Assembly (NCBI GenBank): GCA_033811555.1
Contig: JAPXOG010000004.1
Span: 1 to 37,450, forward strand
DNA from: EsbW-18 sp033811555
GTDB taxonomy: Bacteria; Patescibacteriota; Minisyncoccia; Phycocordibacterales; EsbW-18
Length of the DNA: 37,450 bases
Direction of reading: 5' to 3'
Part shown: positions 31,099 to 37,450 of the stretch, in pieces
Position numbering within the stretch: position 1 is the first letter of the stretch
Layout of the letters: every line of letters starts with the position of its first letter
Program-made: the position numbers and the translations under genes
The notes under the pieces: model-generated
The model's database searches: none
What the model saw: only the letters and a program-made list of their open reading frames with translations
What the model was told of the DNA's origin: nothing

Positions 31099-31623
31099 AT
31101 GGCAGGACACAATAAATGGTCTCAAATAAAAGAAAAAAAAGGTGTTGCAGACGCAAAAAAAAGTGCTCTTTTTTCCAAATTAGTAAAACTAATAAAAACA
31201 GAAGCTAGACTGGCACACGGAGACCTCAATTCTCCATCATTACGTGCCGCAATTGAAAAAGCAAAAGAAGCAAACATGCCAAAAGATAATATTGATCGAG
31301 CGATTTCATCTGCAGAAGCTTCCGCTGATGAAAAGGTGGTCTATGAGGCATACGGTCCCGGAGGTACTGCAATTATAATAGAAGGTCTTACAGATTCTCG
31401 TAACCGAACTTCTCAAGAAATTAAACATTTACTTTCAAAAAACGGTGGTTCACTTGTTGCCCCTGGTTCTGCAATATGGGCATTTTCAAAAACCCCAGAA
31501 GGAACGTGGCTACCTACGACATCTGTTCATTTATCTAATGATGACACAGAAAAACTTTCCAACCTTATAATGCAACTAGAAGATCACGATGACATTCAAG
31601 GGGTGTACACAAATGTTAGTTAG
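31099..31623 (+). CDS. yebC: YebC/TACO1-family protein, shortened
   Basis: 174 residues against about 240 in most bacteria. YebC relatives help ribosomes through stalling motifs or act as DNA-binding regulators. The N-terminal domain is complete: MAGHNKWSQIKEKKGVADAK, FSKLVKLIKTEARL, AKEANMPKDNIDRAI, YEAYGPGGTAIIIEGLTDSRNRT and the GGSLVAPGSAIWAFSK strand. The C-terminus is also native (MQLEDHDDIQGVYTNVS corresponds to the family's LEDxDDVQxVYxN). What is missing is the middle of the second half, so this is a shortened architecture, not a broken gene. Start is the ATG at 31099. It lies between ruvB and ruvC; a TATAAT near 31056 may allow separate transcription. Confidence 0.92.
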   Translation: MAGHNKWSQIKEKKGVADAKKSALFSKLVKLIKTEARLAHGDLNSPSLRAAIEKAKEANMPKDNIDRAISSAEASADEKVVYEAYGPGGTAIIIEGLTDSRNRTSQEIKHLLSKNGGSLVAPGSAIWAFSKTPEGTWLPTTSVHLSNDDTEKLSNLIMQLEDHDDIQGVYTNVS

Positions 31624-31729
31624 ATTTTTTAAATTATCAACAACCAATTTTCAAGTCAAAAAACTTTAATGGTTCAGTCGTATCAATTGTTTAAAGTTGA
31701 AAATTAATGATTAGTTTTTAGTATTTGCG
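31624..31729. other. Intergenic with long inverted repeat before ruvC
   Basis: AATTTTCAA (31646-31654) is repeated inverted as TTGAAAATT (31697-31705), 42 bases apart. It could fold a hairpin between yebC and ruvC, but there is no T-run. Function unknown. Confidence 0.4.
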
Positions 31730-31735
31730 TATACT
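31730..31735 (+). promoter_or_regulatory. -10 hexamer of ruvC
   Basis: TATACT, eight bases before the ruvC ATG at 31744. This is the same hexamer and nearly the same position as for ruvA. Confidence 0.55.
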
Positions 31736-31743
31736 GATTATAT

Positions 31744-32211
31744 ATGCGAGTTTTAGGTTTTGATCCAGGATATGACCGGCTAGGTATAGCTATACTTGAA
31801 GGTAGCCGTTCTAAGCAGTCGATCATTTTTTCTGAATGCTTTAAAACCAATCCAAATGACTCATTTGAGTATCGTCTTAGCTCAGTAGGTAAACACGCTA
31901 AAACGATTATAAAAAAATACTCTCCTAACTGTGTTGCGATAGAAACACTTTTCTTCAGCAATAATCAAAAAACCGCAATGCGTGTTGCGGAAACTAGAGG
32001 GGTTTTAATTTTTGTTGCAACAAGTACTTCTATTCCTGTTATACAATACTCTCCTCAAGAAATTAAGGTAGCAGTATCAGGGAGCGGTCGTGGAAGTAAA
32101 ACAGATGTATCTCATATGCTCCATCGGCTTTTGCCACTACCAGATAAGGTTATGTATGATGATGAATATGATGCTATTGCTGTTGCATTAACGTGTATAG
32201 TTAGTCAATAA
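31744..32211 (+). CDS. ruvC: Holliday junction resolvase RuvC
   Basis: 155 residues, near the usual 170. RNase H-fold dimer that cuts four-way junctions. All four acidic residues are present: Asp7 in VLGFDPGYDRLG, Glu67 in CVAIETLFFSNNQKTAMRVA, and Asp140/Asp143 in DDEYDAIAVALT. The VSGSGRGSKTDVSHMLHRLL stretch matches the family's vtGxGxAxKxQVxxMvxxlL. Start is the ATG at 31744, eight bases after a TATACT, so the mRNA is close to leaderless. It completes the ruvA/ruvB/ruvC set of the window. Confidence 0.95.
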   Translation: MRVLGFDPGYDRLGIAILEGSRSKQSIIFSECFKTNPNDSFEYRLSSVGKHAKTIIKKYSPNCVAIETLFFSNNQKTAMRVAETRGVLIFVATSTSIPVIQYSPQEIKVAVSGSGRGSKTDVSHMLHRLLPLPDKVMYDDEYDAIAVALTCIVSQ

Positions 32212-32241
32212 GTGTTTTCCCCAAGAAAATCAAAACAGATA

Positions 32242-32269
32242 TTGACGTACCATTAGTATTTGATACAAA
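32242..32269 (+). promoter_or_regulatory. Candidate promoter of the acidic protein gene
   Basis: TTGACG (32242-32247), 16-base spacer, TACAAA (32264-32269). Leader would be about 55-60 bases. A closer TAATAT before the ATG is an alternative for a leaderless start. Confidence 0.45.
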
Positions 32270-32331
32270 AGAGGACGTTCTGTACTCACCGTGCAGTACA
32301 CACCATTTATAGAATCTTAATATAACATTGT

Positions 32332-32559
32332 ATGTTTAGAACAAACGCAACATTTGCTCCTTTTGTTCTTGAAGATGATGATGACGTACTTGATCCCAGT
32401 ATAGATCCAAGCTCTCCACTTGGAGAAGATGATGCTGATATTGATGAAGATGATGACGCTGTAGATGTAGATATACCAGAAGAAGATCTAGACGACATTA
32501 ACGACGAAGAGGATTTTGAAGATGACTTTGGAGATCTTGAGGACGAAGAATATTTCTAA
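32332..32559 (+). CDS. 75-residue extremely acidic protein
   Basis: By my count 35 of 75 residues are Asp or Glu and only one is basic. The first 13 residues (MFRTNATFAPFVL) are uncharged or hydrophobic, then almost every residue is acidic or a small spacer (EDDDDVLDPSIDPSSPLG, DIPEEDLDDINDEEDFED), ending in EYF. No family recognised. It has no Shine-Dalgarno, a plausible promoter at 32242-32269 and a strong terminator at 32565-32602, so it is an independent unit. The acidic tail recalls the RNA polymerase delta subunit tail or a DNA mimic, but the folded domain of those proteins is absent. It may be a disordered linker of the nucleoid or transcription machinery. Confidence 0.7.
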   Translation: MFRTNATFAPFVLEDDDDVLDPSIDPSSPLGEDDADIDEDDDAVDVDIPEEDLDDINDEEDFEDDFGDLEDEEYF

Positions 32560-32564
32560 AAAAC

Positions 32565-32602
32565 AAAACCACCATACATCAAAATAGAGACGTGGTGGTT
32601 TT
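32565..32602. terminator. Bidirectional terminator between acidic protein and tyrS
   Basis: AAAACCACCA (32565-32574) and TGGTGGTTTT (32593-32602) form a perfect 10-bp stem around an 18-base loop, with TATTTTA after it on the plus strand and TTGTTTTT after it on the minus strand. It serves both convergent genes. Confidence 0.85.
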
Positions 32603-32611
32603 ATTTTATAT

Positions 32612-33850
32612 CTATTCTTTTTTTTGTGTTCTGGTTACTATCTTGAGAAATCTTTTTTTCCCGATTTTTAAAATTAACGATCCTGAGACAACGATCTTTG
32701 GGTCTTGAATTTTTTCTCCAGTTTGCATATCTTTCAAACCTCCACTTTCAACTAACCTACGGATCTCTGATTTTGAAGACACCACTCCTTCTTTAATAAG
32801 AATATTTTCGAGTGTCTCTTTACCTGCTAACTCAACTTTAGGAAGTATCCTTGGTATGTCTTTGTTTGAAAATACGCGCACAAATTCTTCCTGTGCTTTT
32901 GTTGCTTCTTTTTCAGAATGATATATTTTTACAATTTCGTGCGCTAGGCGCATTTTTGATTCGCGAGGAGGATTTTTCAATATATGTGCAATTTCTTCTT
33001 TTGTAAGTTCGGTACAATCAATAAAACACTGTAAAAGCCCTGAGTCAGGAAGACGCATAACCTTCGCATACATCTCCTGTGGAACATCGTTCATACCTAT
33101 TCCAGTCCCACGACTTTTACTCATCATCTTTTCTCCTGTTATTGGATCTTCAAGAAGTGTTGTAGTAATTACAAACTTCTCTCGCTCTTGCATCTTTTCA
33201 ACAAGAGTCCTACCTGCAAGCATATTAAAAGTTTGATCTGTTCCACCAATTTCTATATCTGCTCCAAGTGCCACCGAGTCATATCCTTGCATAAGAGGAT
33301 AAAAGAATTCATGTACATACAACGGCTTATTCTCGCGTAATCGCCTCTCAAATGCATCACGTTGAATCATTTGCTGAACAGTAAAGTTTGATGCTATATC
33401 AGCAAGATCAGTAAATGTAAGTTTTGAGAGCCACCTACTGTTAAATTTAAACTCAATAGGATTTTTTTTATCCTCAAAATTAAGAATTTTTCCTATTTGT
33501 TCTTTATATGTTTTAAGGTTTTTTTTAACTTCACTTTTTGTAAGACGTATTCGAGCTGCATTTTTATCGCTTGGATCACCTATCATTGCAGTAAAATCTC
33601 CAACCAAAACGATAATTTTGTGTCCTAACTTATGTAAACGCTTTAACAGAAAAAAATTAGTCGCATGACCAAGATGTACATATGGAGCAGTCGGATCTAT
33701 ACCAACATATACACGCATCTGTCTTCCACTTAAAAGCTCTTTTTTAAGCTTTTCTTTCGAAGGAAAGACAGAATCAACAGAACGAGAAAGTACCTCATCT
33801 ATTAGAGATAAATCTGATGTTTTTATTTTTTTACTTTTTTCCATATTCAT
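32612..33850 (-). CDS. tyrS: Tyrosyl-tRNA synthetase
   Basis: 412 residues, normal length. It charges tRNA-Tyr. The class I signature HIGH appears in YVHLGHATNFFLLKRLHKLGH as HLGH, and KMSKS in EKMMSKSRGTGIGMNDVPQE. The tyrosine-binding part includes YPLMQGYDSVALGADIEIGG, TDQTFNMLAGR. The C-terminal S4-like RNA-binding domain is present (IKEGVVSSKSEIRRLVESGG, VSGSLILKIGKKRFLKI). Start is the ATG at 33850; a second ATG two codons later is possible. TGGTACACT ends seven bases upstream (minus strand, 33858-33866), and no Shine-Dalgarno is visible. It is divergent from the penicillin-binding protein gene, 51 bases away. Confidence 0.97.
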   Translation of the reverse strand: MNMEKSKKIKTSDLSLIDEVLSRSVDSVFPSKEKLKKELLSGRQMRVYVGIDPTAPYVHLGHATNFFLLKRLHKLGHKIIVLVGDFTAMIGDPSDKNAARIRLTKSEVKKNLKTYKEQIGKILNFEDKKNPIEFKFNSRWLSKLTFTDLADIASNFTVQQMIQRDAFERRLRENKPLYVHEFFYPLMQGYDSVALGADIEIGGTDQTFNMLAGRTLVEKMQEREKFVITTTLLEDPITGEKMMSKSRGTGIGMNDVPQEMYAKVMRLPDSGLLQCFIDCTELTKEEIAHILKNPPRESKMRLAHEIVKIYHSEKEATKAQEEFVRVFSNKDIPRILPKVELAGKETLENILIKEGVVSSKSEIRRLVESGGLKDMQTGEKIQDPKIVVSGSLILKIGKKRFLKIVTRTQKKE

Positions 33851-33857
33851 AAATCAG

Positions 33858-33866
33858 AGTGTACCA
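33858..33866 (-). promoter_or_regulatory. Extended -10 of tyrS
   Basis: Minus strand TGG-TACACT, seven bases from the tyrS ATG. Identical to the nine-base element of the second pilB. Confidence 0.65.
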
Positions 33867-33886
33867 CATTTATAACTGTAATACTT

Positions 33887-33895
33887 TGATATACT
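33887..33895 (+). promoter_or_regulatory. Extended -10 of the penicillin-binding protein gene
   Basis: TGA-TATACT, then six bases (AAAAAC) and the ATG at 33902. No Shine-Dalgarno. Confidence 0.65.
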
Positions 33896-33901
33896 AAAAA
33901 C

Positions 33902-36340
33902 ATGAAAAAAACAAAAAAACGCCACCAATCTAGGTATACCATTCTATTGTTAATAATTGGTATATGTGCGCTTGTTGGAGGATTGTTGCTACTATGGGCA
34001 GCTACCTTGCGTTTACCTGATTTTGATGTTGTTTCAGAAAGAGTCATTCAACAATCAACAAAAATTTATGACCGAACAGGAGATATATTACTGTACGACT
34101 TACATGAAAACATACGACGTACTGTTGTTCCATTTGAAGATATTTCAGATTATATAAAAAAAGCTACTGTAGCTATTGAAGATGCAGAATTTTATAGACA
34201 CCATGGAATTAAAATCTCTGCGTTTTTCCGAGCTCTTTTTGTTAATATTCTTTCGTTTCGTTTTAGTCAAGGAGGTTCAACTATTACCCAACAAGTTGTA
34301 AAAAATGCACTCCTAACTCAAGAAAAAACAGTTGCACGAAAAATTAAAGAATGGATTCTTTCAATAAAAATTGAACAAAATCTTTCAAAAGAAGAAATTC
34401 TTTCACTTTATCTAAATGAGTCTCCCTATGGAGGTAATATATACGGGATACAAGAAGCTTCTATGACTTTTTTTGGAAAAAATGCCTCTGAGGTAACTCT
34501 TGCTGAGGCAGCATATCTAGCTGCTCTCCCCCAGGCACCAACGTTTTATTCTCCATACGGAGAAAATCGTGAAGCTTTAGATGCACGAAAAAATCTTGTA
34601 TTAGATCGTATGGTTGAGAATAATTTTATAACAAATGAAGAACGAATTTCCGCATCCGCTGAAAAAGTTATATTTAAGCCTCGTCCAGAACGATCTATTC
34701 TTGCTCCACACTTCGTGTTTTACGTTCGTGATTATCTAGAAAAGAAATACGGTTTACGTGCTATTGAAGAAGATGGTTTACGTGTAATAACCACTCTTGA
34801 TTACGAACTGCAAAAACAAGCAGAACAAATTGTTCATGATGGAGCTCTTGAAAATGAAAAAAAATTTAAAGCTAAAAATGCTGCTCTTGTTGCAATAGAC
34901 CCAACTACAGGTCAAATACTTTCTATGGTTGGTTCACGCGATTATTTTGATACAGAAATTGATGGTAACGTAAATGTAACTATTGCAAAAAGACAACCTG
35001 GTTCTGCATTCAAACCATTTGTATATGCTACGGCATTTCTCAAAGGTCTCACACCAGAAACAGTTTTATTTGATCTTCCAACACAATTCTCAACAGCTTG
35101 TAAGCCATCTGATACATCACACAAAGATCCATGTTACTTCCCAGAGAATTATGATGGAAAATTTCGAGGTCCAATGTCTATAAGAAATGCTCTGGCACAA
35201 TCCGTTAATGTTCCGGCTGTAAAAGCTCTATATATTGCAGGTATAAGTGATTCTATTCAAACAGCACGTCGAATGGGAATTACAACGCTTGAAGATGCTT
35301 CACGATACGGATTAACTCTTGTTCTAGGAGGAGGTGAGGTAACTCTTTTAGATATTACATCTGCTTACGGAGTTTTTGCAAATGATGGGGTACGCAACCC
35401 AACAACAGCAATCATTCGAATTGTATATAGAGATGGAACTGTTTTAGAAGAATTTTCTCCACGTCCAGTTTCTGTACTTGATCAAAATGTGGCTCGACAA
35501 ATTTCAAATATATTATCTGACAACGTAGCTCGTACTCCTGCATTTGGTACAAACTCGTCTCTATTTTTTAAAAATCGTGACGTCGCTGCAAAAACAGGAA
35601 CAACAAATGATTATCGCGATGTTTGGATTATAGGTTATACCCCTAACCTGGCTGTTGGTATGTGGGCAGGAAATAATGATAATACTCCTATTGATAAATC
35701 TATTGCTGGTTTTGTTATTGCTCCACTATGGAGAACTTTTATGGATGTTGCTCTTCCCACTCGTACAACAGAATATTTCGTACAACCATCAAAAATAGAT
35801 GTTATAAAGCCAATTCTAGCAGGTATTTGGCAAGGAGGTTCAGTTATTTCTTCAAATGATCAATCAACAACCGTTATTCAAGATGTACACAACATTCTTC
35901 ATTGGATAGATAGACGAGATCCAGACGGTCCTTCTCCCGATACACCTTCACAAGACGCACAATACCAATACTGGGAGTATCCAGTTCGTTATTGGGCAAT
36001 TTCTAACGGTTATACATCCTTAAAAGATATAACAGTACCTATTGCTATACATCAAGAAAATTCTGATGATTATTTTAGTAAATACGTAACAGGTATTTCA
36101 GACTCATATAAAAAAGATGACACAATTTCATTCATTATACAAAAAAATATAATAGACGATTTTATTTCTGCTGATATTTTCTTAAATGAAAACCTCATAC
36201 AAAAAAACTTTTCTAAAGGAAAATTTTCTTTTTCCCTTTCATCAATATTAAATATATCAACAAATAACACCTTATCTATTGTTATTCATAAAGAAAATGA
36301 AATTGATGAGGTTTTAACAAAATCGTTTGTTATTGAATAA
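33902..36340 (+). CDS. mrcA: Class A penicillin-binding protein (PBP1)
   Basis: 812 residues: glycosyltransferase plus transpeptidase, the main peptidoglycan polymerase of the window. A basic cytoplasmic start (MKKTKKRHQSRY) and one membrane helix (about 13-36) are followed by the glycosyltransferase: AIEDAEFYRHHGI holds the catalytic Glu, then FSQGGSTITQQVVKNALL and ILSLYLNESPYGGN. The transpeptidase has the serine nucleophile in QPGSAFKPFVYATAF (SxxK), SVN in LAQSVNVPAVKAL, and KTGTT in AAKTGTTNDYRDVW. About 180 C-terminal residues after the KTG region form a beta-rich tail with an unassigned domain. Start at 33902; apparently leaderless. It should act with murE products. Confidence 0.96.
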   Translation: MKKTKKRHQSRYTILLLIIGICALVGGLLLLWAATLRLPDFDVVSERVIQQSTKIYDRTGDILLYDLHENIRRTVVPFEDISDYIKKATVAIEDAEFYRHHGIKISAFFRALFVNILSFRFSQGGSTITQQVVKNALLTQEKTVARKIKEWILSIKIEQNLSKEEILSLYLNESPYGGNIYGIQEASMTFFGKNASEVTLAEAAYLAALPQAPTFYSPYGENREALDARKNLVLDRMVENNFITNEERISASAEKVIFKPRPERSILAPHFVFYVRDYLEKKYGLRAIEEDGLRVITTLDYELQKQAEQIVHDGALENEKKFKAKNAALVAIDPTTGQILSMVGSRDYFDTEIDGNVNVTIAKRQPGSAFKPFVYATAFLKGLTPETVLFDLPTQFSTACKPSDTSHKDPCYFPENYDGKFRGPMSIRNALAQSVNVPAVKALYIAGISDSIQTARRMGITTLEDASRYGLTLVLGGGEVTLLDITSAYGVFANDGVRNPTTAIIRIVYRDGTVLEEFSPRPVSVLDQNVARQISNILSDNVARTPAFGTNSSLFFKNRDVAAKTGTTNDYRDVWIIGYTPNLAVGMWAGNNDNTPIDKSIAGFVIAPLWRTFMDVALPTRTTEYFVQPSKIDVIKPILAGIWQGGSVISSNDQSTTVIQDVHNILHWIDRRDPDGPSPDTPSQDAQYQYWEYPVRYWAISNGYTSLKDITVPIAIHQENSDDYFSKYVTGISDSYKKDDTISFIIQKNIIDDFISADIFLNENLIQKNFSKGKFSFSLSSILNISTNNTLSIVIHKENEIDEVLTKSFVIE

Positions 36341-36343
36341 CAA

Positions 36344-36601
36344 CTACTGTACGTCTGAAATAATTCTTTTTCCAAACTCCTGTTCAAGGATATAAAGTAT
36401 TTTTTCTTTTTTTAAAAAAATTGAATTTTTTTTAATACTATCAAACATACAATAAGCTATAGGCCCTATAATTCTAATTTCTCTATCAAAAACTTCATAA
36501 CCTATTTCTTTTGTAATTATTTCAGCCAGCTTCTTTCTTACAACCATGTCAGGAGGTATTAATCCAGCGTAGCGAGATAAAAATTCATGAATACCTTGCA
36601 T
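36344..36601 (-). CDS. Small DUF721/DciA-like protein
   Basis: 85 residues. Short N-terminal helices (MQGIHEFLSRYAGLIPPD) and a beta-alpha domain: DREIRIIGPIAYCMFDSIKK, then LKKEKILYILEQEFGKRIIS. The last part resembles the end of DUF721/DciA proteins, where a strand is followed by 'L...k..il..ln...g...v.div'. DciA loads the replicative helicase and its gene often lies near dnaN or dnaA, which fits this position (start 3 bases after the dnaN stop). The similarity is weak and length is shorter than most DciA, so this is a suggestion only. It is convergent with the PBP gene, with three bases between the stops. Confidence 0.5.
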   Translation of the reverse strand: MQGIHEFLSRYAGLIPPDMVVRKKLAEIITKEIGYEVFDREIRIIGPIAYCMFDSIKKNSIFLKKEKILYILEQEFGKRIISDVQ

Positions 36602-36604
36602 ACT

Positions 36605-37450
36605 CTATCTATTCATTGACATAACAATATAGAGAAATGATTTATCACCAACAGGTCGTACACAAGTAGGTTTTCCTTGTCCTGCAAATTGAATAACTGC
36701 ACTATCATTTACAATTGCATTAAAACCATCCAATACATACATATAATTAAAATTCATTTCAACATCTTCTCCTTCAACTGCAACATCAAGTACAATCTCT
36801 CCTTCCCCCGTTTCTGGATTTGATGTTTTCATCATACAAGAATTCTTTTCCTTAGAAACAACTATGGATAATTTATTAAATTGATCTGAAAAAATACGAA
36901 GATGTTTAAGTGCATCAATAAAATCCTGTTTTAACGCAGTTACCTCTGTTGTAAAACTTTTTGGTATAATTTGTTTATAGTCTGGAAACACTCCATCAAC
37001 AGCTCGTGATGTTATATATTTTTTTCCTAACACAAATCCTATCTGATGTACATCTCCGTATACAGAAACATCTCCATCGTACCCATCAAGATGTCGAAGC
37101 ATTTCACTTACATTTTTAACTGGAATAAGTAATGTTTCAAAACCTTCAACTGTATCTGCCTGTATTTTTTTTTCAGCAAGGCGAAATGAATCTGTTGCAA
37201 CACATACTATATATTTACCGCCATCGTTATACAGATAAACACTATTTAATTCAGGTTTAATACTTCCTATTGATGCACTCCAATAAACACTCTTAAGACC
37301 TTCTAATAGTTTTTTTGATGAAAGTGAAAAAAGTTTTTTAGTAGATAGTTTAGGTAACGAAGGGAAATCCTCATGTGAAAATGTTGCAATACTTGCAGAG
37401 CTTTTTGGTGTAGTCACAACCATCTTTGATCCATCGTGTTCAAGAAAAAT
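36605..37450 (-). CDS. dnaN: DNA polymerase III beta clamp, 5' end outside window
   Basis: About 281 residues are visible; the frame is open to base 37450 and a complete clamp is about 370 residues, so the first domain is partly missing. The Met at 37423 is internal, because LEHDGSKMVVTTP continues upstream without a stop. The second and third domains are intact: YWSASIGSIKPELNSVYLYN, VATDSFRLAEKKIQ, the LIPVKNVSEMLRHL block, RAVDGVFPDYKQIIPKSF and the C-terminal FAGQGKPTCVRPVGDKSFLYIVMSM, equivalent to the canonical xPxxxxxYVVMPMR end that shapes the clamp's partner pocket. The sliding clamp tethers the polymerase; HolA in this window would open it. A DciA-like gene follows directly. Confidence 0.95.
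   Translation of the reverse strand: MFLEHDGSKMVVTTPKSSASIATFSHEDFPSLPKLSTKKLFSLSSKKLLEGLKSVYWSASIGSIKPELNSVYLYNDGGKYIVCVATDSFRLAEKKIQADTVEGFETLLIPVKNVSEMLRHLDGYDGDVSVYGDVHQIGFVLGKKYITSRAVDGVFPDYKQIIPKSFTTEVTALKQDFIDALKHLRIFSDQFNKLSIVVSKEKNSCMMKTSNPETGEGEIVLDVAVEGEDVEMNFNYMYVLDGFNAIVNDSAVIQFAGQGKPTCVRPVGDKSFLYIVMSMNR

Noticed and set aside
1..37450. CRISPR arrays or insertion sequences
   Set aside because: No regularly spaced direct repeats with unique spacers and no transposase-like frame were found on either strand.

Overview
The window looks like part of a Candidate Phyla Radiation (Patescibacteria) chromosome, most likely a parcubacterium. It is AT-rich and densely packed. Several house-keeping proteins are shortened relative to model bacteria: DNA polymerase I without a real proofreading domain, a 174-residue YebC and a MurE without its usual N-terminal domain. 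The gene set is typical of that group: a pilM-pilN-pilO pilus operon, two PilB/GspE-type ATPases, a DUF5652-like membrane protein and a lamin-tail-like surface protein. This placement is inference from gene content; no rRNA gene lies in the window. The assembly has a 10-N gap at 9506-9515, inside pilO.

Layout. 1-6400 (minus strand): a PilB-type ATPase cut by the window start, a SIMPL-domain protein, a YceI-like protein, DsbB, a lexA operon (a 64-residue protein translationally coupled to LexA, with a LexA box inside the promoter spacer), a small apparently frameshifted gene, and a thioredoxin/CcdA fusion. DsbB and the fusion form a disulfide/thiol redox group for the cell envelope. 6500-8900: tRNA-His, tRNA-Leu, rplS with a repetitive acidic tail, a RluA-type pseudouridine synthase, acylphosphatase, tRNA-Val and tRNA-Arg(UCU). 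8935-11621: pilus operon. 11700-14150: a tRNA-binding protein, RuvX, a DUF5652-like protein, tRNA-Arg(GCG), a membrane protein and tRNA-Ser. 14170-20400: a loose accessory stretch with a FAD oxidoreductase, a GC-rich palindromic block, a DUF4268-type nuclease-like protein, the CCA-adding enzyme, an SMR-like transporter, and two small genes with strong Shine-Dalgarno sites, one of them visibly GC-rich and preceded by a 13-bp palindromic repeat. 20400-24230: rpsT, ruvA-murE-lamin-tail operon, a SpoU methyltransferase and tRNA-Lys. 24240-27860: tsaE-polA-holA operon. 27940-32560: second PilB-type ATPase, a structured RNA candidate, ruvB, yebC, ruvC and a very acidic 75-residue protein. 32600-37450: tyrS, a class A penicillin-binding protein, a small DciA-like protein, and dnaN running out of the window.

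How it works together. Replication and repair genes dominate the right half (polA, holA, dnaN, ruvA, ruvB, ruvC), with the SOS repressor LexA on the left. Peptidoglycan synthesis (murE, PBP1) and pilus assembly (two ATPases, PilM/N/O) make up the envelope functions. Many core genes lack a Shine-Dalgarno site and instead carry a -10-like hexamer, often preceded by TGG, 6-8 bases before the ATG. This points to leaderless transcripts and contrasts with the strong Shine-Dalgarno sites of two genes in the accessory stretch.
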